A DNA stretch of 64,000 nucleotides from Pseudomonas sp. GD03858 (GTDB lineage: Bacteria > Pseudomonadota > Gammaproteobacteria > Pseudomonadales > Pseudomonadaceae). This document shows positions 59,608-64,000 of the stretch, in pieces. The stretch is taken from positions 1 to 64,000 of the forward strand of contig NZ_JAOCDM010000017.1 in the NCBI RefSeq assembly GCF_029840925.1. The letters run 5' to 3'. The stretch's first letter is position 1. Every line of letters starts with the position of its first letter. Both the position numbers and the translations under genes were made by a program. Under the pieces are notes generated by a model. That model did not search any database. It saw only the letters and a list, made by a program, of their open reading frames with translations, and was not told the origin of the DNA.

Positions 59608-60564
59608 TCACTTACTCCATTGAGTCCTCGGGTTGAACGCGGCTTTCTCGGAGAGCTGGGTCCACAATGCGCGAGCTGCGTCGTCGGATTGGGCAGGCAT
59701 CACCACCTTGAGCTGGGCGTACAGGTCGCCGCGCTCGCCCTGCTTGTTCAACAGGCCCATGCCCTTGACCCGCAGGCGCTGGCCGCTCTGGCTGTCGGGG
59801 CGGATGGTCAGGTTGATCTTGCCGGTCAGGGTCGGCACGGCCACCTTGGCGCCGAGCGCCGCTTCCCACGGTGCCAGGGGCACGGTGATGATCAGGTCAT
59901 GGCCTTCGACATCGAACAGCGGGTGCGGTGCCATGCGGATGGTCAGGAACAGGTCGCCATTGGCGCCACCGCCCACGCCCGGCGCGCCCTGGCCCTTGAG
60001 GCGAATGCGCTCGCCGTCGGTCACCCCGGCGGGGATCTTCACGTTCAGAGTCTTGGTGGTAAACCCGGTGCGCTGCCCGGCACCGTTGGTCTGCGGCACC
60101 TGGAAGCTGATCTGCTTGGATTCCTTGTTGAGGGTTTCCTCGAGGAAGACCGCCAGTTCCAGTTCCACGTCCTGCCCTCGCCTGCCAGCGCTGTGTTGTT
60201 GCCGGCCACCGCCACCGAAGGGATTGCCGCCCCGGGCGCCGAAGATCGAGCTGAAGAAATCGGAAAAGTCGCCGCCCTCGAAGCCACCGCCGCCACCGCC
60301 GCGGGACTCCCAGCCAGGCGGCGCCTGGAAGGGCCGGCCATGCTGGCCACCGTACTTGCGGATCTCGTCGTACTCGGCGCGTTTTTCCTTGTCGCCCAGC
60401 ACTTCGTAGGCCTCGTTGGCCTCCTTGAATTTGTCCTCGGCGTCGCGCTCCTTGCTGACGTCGGGGTGATACTTGCGCGCGAGCTTGCGGTACGCGGCCT
60501 TGATCGCCTTCTCGTCCGCGCTCGCCTCGACGCCGAGTATCTTGTAGTAGTCTTTGAAGTCCAT
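59608..60564 (-). CDS. cbpA: Curved DNA-binding protein / DnaJ-like co-chaperone CbpA
   Basis: A 318-residue type II Hsp40 that stimulates DnaK and binds DNA in stationary phase. The J-domain (1-70) has HPD at 33-35 in [10 protein letters not shown] Gly/Phe-rich linker (about 85-125) and two C-terminal peptide-binding domains follow; no zinc fingers, as expected. The start at 60564 ([12 protein letters not shown]) is the family start; an open frame continues upstream but is not coding. Divergent from the Hsp70 gene. Confidence 0.96.
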   Translation of the reverse strand: MDFKDYYKILGVEASADEKAIKAAYRKLARKYHPDVSKERDAEDKFKEANEAYEVLGDKEKRAEYDEIRKYGGQHGRPFQAPPGWESRGGGGGGFEGGDFSDFFSSIFGARGGNPFGGGGRQQHSAGRRGQDVELELAVFLEETLNKESKQISFQVPQTNGAGQRTGFTTKTLNVKIPAGVTDGERIRLKGQGAPGVGGGANGDLFLTIRMAPHPLFDVEGHDLIITVPLAPWEAALGAKVAVPTLTGKINLTIRPDSQSGQRLRVKGMGLLNKQGERGDLYAQLKVVMPAQSDDAARALWTQLSEKAAFNPRTQWSK

Positions 60565-60727
60565 CTGGGGGTCACCGATGTGAATGTACGTATTGCTACT
60601 GAAGATTGGGGTCAAGCATAGCCTTTCAAGGTTCATCCGGGGATGCGCTATCGCAGACGACCGGTCTTGATTTAGCCGCAGACTGGCATAAACTGCGCGG
60701 CCGTTTTGCCTCCGGAAGCACTCCCCC

Positions 60728-61993
60728 ATGTCTGACGTATCCCCGGCCCGCGCCCTCGGCATCGACTTCGGCACCTCCAACTCCACGGTCGGCTGGCACC
60801 GCCCGGGCGTCGAATCGCTGATCGCCCTGGAAGACGGCAAGATCACCCTGCCGTCGGTGGTCTTCTTCAACATCGAGGAGCGTCGCCCGGTGTATGGCCG
60901 CCTGGCCCTGCACGAGTACCTGGAGGGCTACGAAGGCCGCCTGATGCGCTCGCTCAAGAGCCTGCTGGGCTCCAAGCTGATCAAGCACGACACCAGCGTG
61001 CTGGGCAGCGCCCTGCCGTTCAAGGACCTGCTGGGCATGTTCATCGGCGAGCTGAAGAAGCGTGCCGAGGCCGACGCGGGCCGTGAGTTCGACCAGGTGG
61101 TGCTGGGCCGCCCGGTGTTCTTCGTCGACGAAGATCCGGCCGCCGACCAGGAGGCCGAGGACACCCTGGCGGAGGTTGCGCGCAAGATCGGCTTCAAGGA
61201 CGTGTCGTTCCAGTACGAACCGATCGCCGCTGCGTTCGACTACGAGTCGGGCATCAGCCGTGAAGAGCTGGTACTGATCGTCGATATCGGCGGTGGTACC
61301 TCGGACTTTACCCTGATCCGCCTGTCGCCGGAGCGCCACCTGGTGGCCGAGCGCCAGGACGACATCCTTGCCACCGGCGGCGTGCACATCGGCGGTACCG
61401 ACTTCGACAAGCAGCTGAGCCTGCAGGGCGTGATGCCGCTGTTCGGCTACGGCAGCCGGATGAAGAGCGGCGCGCTGATGCCCACCAGCTACCACCTCAA
61501 CCTGGCCACCTGGCACACCATCAACGCGCTGTACGCGCAGAAGTCGCAGCTGGCCCTGGGCAGCATGCGCTACGACATCGAGGACACGCTGGGCATCGAC
61601 CGACTGTTCAAGCTGATCGAGCAGCGCGCCGGGCACTGGCTGGCGATGGAGGTGGAGGCCAGCAAAATCGAGCTGACCGAGCGCGACAGCCGTAGCATCG
61701 ACTTTGGCCGTATCGAGCCGGAGCTGTCGGCGGAGCTGACCCGGGCGCTGTTCGAGGAGGCCATCGATGGGCTGCTGGAGCGGGTGCGTGGCAGCGTGAG
61801 CGAGTTGCTGGCCAAGGCGGGCGTGAGCGAGGGGCAGGTGGACACAGTGTTCTTCACCGGCGGTTCCAGCGGCATCCCGGCGCTGCGCAACAGCGTGGCG
61901 GCGATGCTGCCCAATGCGCGGCATGTGGAAGGCAACATCTTCGGCAGCATCGGCAGCGGGCTGGCGATCGAGGCGCGCAAGCGTTACGGCTGA
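60728..61993 (+). CDS. Hsp70-family protein, YegD-like
   Basis: A 421-residue actin-fold ATPase of the Hsp70 family, lacking the substrate-binding domain (DnaK is about 640). The phosphate-1 loop [13 protein letters not shown], phosphate-2 [12 protein letters not shown] and adenosine motif [13 protein letters not shown] are intact. YegD function is unclear. It is divergent from cbpA-cbpM with 163 bases between, so a shared chaperone role is possible but unproved. Confidence 0.9.
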   Translation: MSDVSPARALGIDFGTSNSTVGWHRPGVESLIALEDGKITLPSVVFFNIEERRPVYGRLALHEYLEGYEGRLMRSLKSLLGSKLIKHDTSVLGSALPFKDLLGMFIGELKKRAEADAGREFDQVVLGRPVFFVDEDPAADQEAEDTLAEVARKIGFKDVSFQYEPIAAAFDYESGISREELVLIVDIGGGTSDFTLIRLSPERHLVAERQDDILATGGVHIGGTDFDKQLSLQGVMPLFGYGSRMKSGALMPTSYHLNLATWHTINALYAQKSQLALGSMRYDIEDTLGIDRLFKLIEQRAGHWLAMEVEASKIELTERDSRSIDFGRIEPELSAELTRALFEEAIDGLLERVRGSVSELLAKAGVSEGQVDTVFFTGGSSGIPALRNSVAAMLPNARHVEGNIFGSIGSGLAIEARKRYG

Positions 61994-61998
61994 AGAGC

Positions 61999-62100
61999 AG
62001 CTACAAGCTACAAGCTACAAGCTACAAGCGATCTGAGGGTTGCCTAGGATCCGCTTTTCCTTGCAGCTTGCAGCTTGCAGCTTGCAGCTTGCAGCTTGCC
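61999..62100. repeat. Heptamer-based palindromic repeat (family C), tandem form
   Basis: Four exact copies of AGCTACA (61999-62026) face five exact copies of TTGCAGC (62061-62095). The heptamers are partly complementary, so the element can fold. It is the same family as 26590-26668 but more regular. It lies between the convergent Hsp70 and AI-2E transporter genes. Confidence 0.85.
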
Positions 62101-62102
62101 AC

Positions 62103-63110
62103 TCAAACCAACTCCGCCCGCTTCAACTCACTCTTCAGGTAGGCGTAATAGATCGGCCCCGCCACCACCCCCGGCAGCCCGAACGCCGCCTCGAACACCA
62201 GCATCGCCAGCAACAGCTCCCAGGCCTTGGCACTGATCTGCCCACCAACGATCCGCGCGTTGAGGAAATACTCGACCTTGTGGATCACGATCAGGTACCC
62301 CAGCGCCGCCGCCGCCACCCAGATCGACAGCGACAAGCCGACGATGGTGATCAGGGTGTTGGACATCAGGTTGCCGATCACCGGCAGCAGCCCAAGCAGG
62401 AAGGTCAGCACGATCAGCGTCTTGGTCAGCGGCAGGTGCACGCCGAACAGCGGCAGCACCACCGCCAGGAAGATCCCAGTGAACACCGTGTTGAGCAGGG
62501 AGATCTTGATCTGCGCGAAAACGATGTTGCGAAACGCCTGCACCAGCAGGCTCAGGCGCTCGAACAGCGCCGCCGCCAGGGGCTTGCGCCGGGACAGGTC
62601 GGGCAGACGCTGCAGGGCGACGATGGCACCGAGGATCATGCCGATCAGCAGGGTCACGAACATGTGCGCCATGCCCTTGCCCACCAGTTGCAGGTCGCTC
62701 AGGTGGCTCTTGATCCAGTCGCCGATGGCCACCTTGAACTCCGCCGCGCTGGCCGGCAGGTAGCCTTCGATGAACGGCGGCAGCTGACCACGGGCGCGCT
62801 CGACCAGGCCCATGAACTTGTCCAGCGAGGCGCCGGGGTTCTCGGCCTCGTGCAACAGGAAGCTGAAGGCACCAGCGATCAGCAACGTCAGCGTGCTCAC
62901 CACCAGCGTGCCGAGCAGCGCCACCGCCAGCCAGCGCGCGCGCTGCCCGGCGATCAGCGGCTGCAACCTGGGGGTGAGCATGTTGACCAATTCGTAGACC
63001 AGCAGGCCGGCCAGCAGGCTCGGCAGCAGCTTCAACGGCAGCGCCAGCAACAGGCCCGCCATGACGATGATCCAGCTGGCCAGGGTGACCTGGCGGGGAG
63101 TGAAAGTCAT
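62103..63110 (-). CDS. AI-2E family transporter
   Basis: A 335-residue inner-membrane protein with about eight hydrophobic segments, of the AI-2E/YdiK/TqsA family. Members export varied small molecules or ions; the autoinducer-2 link holds for only some. The family segments LVYELVNMLTPRLQPLI and LLPVIGNLMSNTLITIVGLS are visible. The precise substrate is unknown. The stop lies immediately after the family-C repeat. Confidence 0.92.
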   Translation of the reverse strand: MTFTPRQVTLASWIIVMAGLLLALPLKLLPSLLAGLLVYELVNMLTPRLQPLIAGQRARWLAVALLGTLVVSTLTLLIAGAFSFLLHEAENPGASLDKFMGLVERARGQLPPFIEGYLPASAAEFKVAIGDWIKSHLSDLQLVGKGMAHMFVTLLIGMILGAIVALQRLPDLSRRKPLAAALFERLSLLVQAFRNIVFAQIKISLLNTVFTGIFLAVVLPLFGVHLPLTKTLIVLTFLLGLLPVIGNLMSNTLITIVGLSLSIWVAAAALGYLIVIHKVEYFLNARIVGGQISAKAWELLLAMLVFEAAFGLPGVVAGPIYYAYLKSELKRAELV

Positions 63111-63180
63111 ACAGCCTCAACGGCAGACAGCGGAAAGTCCCGCAGTCTGCCAGCGTTCACGACAGAGGCATAGGCACAGG

Positions 63181-63465
63181 TCATTTCTTCTTCAGGCAGT
63201 CGCTCATGAAGCTCTTGCGTTCGTCACCCTTGAGCGCCTTGGTGGTGGCGTCGGCGTTGCAGGTCTTCATCTTCTCCTGCTGGGTCTGCGGCACGTCCTT
63301 CTTCAGGCAGGTGCTCATGAACGCCTTGCGCTCATCGCCCTTGAGCGCCTTGGCAGTGGCGTCGGCGTTGCAGGTCTTCATCTTTTCCTGTTGCGCGGTG
63401 GCGGCGAATCCTTGCCCTGCGATCAACATGCCCAACACCAGCAGGGGTACGTGCAGCAGCTTCAT
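63181..63465 (-). CDS. PsiF repeat protein
   Basis: A 94-residue secreted protein: signal peptide (1-20, ending GFAA), then two PsiF repeats of about 35 residues, each with the motif KMKTCNADATAKALKGDERK or its near copy and a terminal SCLKK-type cysteine. Each repeat has two cysteines, likely disulfide-bonded. The E. coli homologue is induced by phosphate starvation; its role is unknown. The ATG at 63465 is chosen for the signal peptide. Confidence 0.93.
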   Translation of the reverse strand: MKLLHVPLLVLGMLIAGQGFAATAQQEKMKTCNADATAKALKGDERKAFMSTCLKKDVPQTQQEKMKTCNADATTKALKGDERKSFMSDCLKKK

Positions 63466-63528
63466 GGAGTGGTCTCCTTGTCCGCGCGCCGGATGCGCGC
63501 TCGTCGTGCAGAGTGTAGACAAGTTTTC

Positions 63529-64000
63529 TTACATCTCCGTGCGCGCCCGCCGCCGGTACTGTTCCGGCGTGCACTGGGCCTGGCGCTGGAACATGGCGAT
63601 GAAGGCCGACGCGCTGCTGTAGCCGAGATCGAAGGCAATCGCCTGGATCGACGAGCCTGCTTCGAGCGCCTCGATCGCCCGCAGAAAACGCAGGCGCAGG
63701 CGCCATTCGCCGAAGCTCATGCCCAGCTCGCGCAGGAACTGCCGGGCCAGGGTGCGCTCGCTGACATGCACCTGCGCCGCCCAATGGGCGAGCGGCTGGT
63801 TGTCGCCCGGCTCGGCGTGCAGGGCCTCGAGCACCTGGCGCAGGCCGTCGCTACGAGCGAACGGCAGGTAGCAGGTCTGGGCCGGCGCCAGGTGCAGCTG
63901 GTCGACCAGTACTTGGACCAGGCGCTGGTCGCGCTCGTCCTGGGCGATGTGCAGGTCACGGCGGGCGAAGTCGCCGAGGATCGCCTTGAGGATGTCGCTG
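63529..64000 (-). CDS. AraC family transcriptional regulator, 5' end outside window
   Basis: The C-terminal 157 residues of an AraC-type regulator. Two helix-turn-helix units are visible: PLAHWAAQVHVSERTLARQF and SSIQAIAFDLGYSSASAFIA, ending FQRQAQCTPEQYRRR, the family's C-terminal signature. The upstream part (QTCYLPFARSDGLRQVLEAL) suggests the cupin-type AraC group whose N-terminus binds a ligand. The start codon is beyond base 64000. Target genes cannot be told. Confidence 0.93.
   Translation of the reverse strand, partial: SDILKAILGDFARRDLHIAQDERDQRLVQVLVDQLHLAPAQTCYLPFARSDGLRQVLEALHAEPGDNQPLAHWAAQVHVSERTLARQFLRELGMSFGEWRLRLRFLRAIEALEAGSSIQAIAFDLGYSSASAFIAMFQRQAQCTPEQYRRRARTEM

Noticed and set aside
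61999..62100. Tandem repeats resembling a small CRISPR array
   Set aside because: Units are only seven bases with no unique spacers, and no cas genes are present.

Overview
The window is a piece of a Pseudomonas chromosome, most likely from the P. putida / P. entomophila group. This rests on high-GC coding, on strongly conserved gene blocks (speA-yciH-NUDIX-DUF2333-gcbA-ctpL-dsbD-aroQ-accBC; prmA-dusB-fis-purH-purD-retS; cobGHIJ with cobL-cbiD-cobK; oprC copper genes; urtABCDE; cbpA-cbpM), and on many palindromic REP elements of the P. putida type. It is mostly core genome. No tRNA, rRNA, CRISPR array, prophage or integrase was seen.

Layout. 1-4.9 kb: an alpha-2-macroglobulin lipoprotein gene (minus strand, last codons outside the window). 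5.1-9.7 kb: a DinF-type MATE exporter, a REP-associated transposase (RAYT) between two nearly identical REP pairs, then speA and yciH. 10-18.3 kb: a NUDIX hydrolase and a DUF2333 membrane protein, the diguanylate cyclase GcbA, the chemoreceptor CtpL, DsbD and AroQ. 18.4-20.2 kb: accBC and a strong terminator. 20.3-24.2 kb: one accessory gene, a 1294-residue dermonecrotic-toxin-like (DUF6543-type) protein whose C-terminus carries a CheD-like glutamine deamidase signature. 24.4-34.2 kb: prmA, a zinc-ribbon membrane protein, dusB-fis, purH, purD and the hybrid kinase retS. 34.4-42.5 kb: a MarC protein and two head-to-head cobalamin operons. 42.6-43.3 kb: a vapBC toxin-antitoxin pair. 43.3-49.8 kb: nfeD-stomatin and a copper-handling cluster (two DUF2946 proteins, PCuAC chaperone, OprC, PepSY protein). 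50.1-52.0 kb: a CycA-like permease and a split DUF6124 gene preceded by a structured leader RNA candidate. 52.4-59.2 kb: the urea ABC transporter urtABCDE with a sigma-54 promoter, then two GNAT acetyltransferases; no urease genes follow. 59.3-64 kb: CbpM/CbpA divergent from a YegD-like Hsp70, an AI-2E family transporter, PsiF, and an AraC regulator cut by the window end.

The most interesting items are the toxin at 20267-24151 and the structured leader at 52046-52140. In the toxin, Thr, Cys and His are spaced 6 and 17 residues apart exactly as in CheD, and no immunity gene is visible next to it. The leader has a 15-bp stem whose two imperfect positions become G-U pairs only in the minus-strand RNA. 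Fifteen REP loci of two families (foot GTAG or GTGG) and two loci of a separate heptamer-based repeat punctuate the intergenic spaces.
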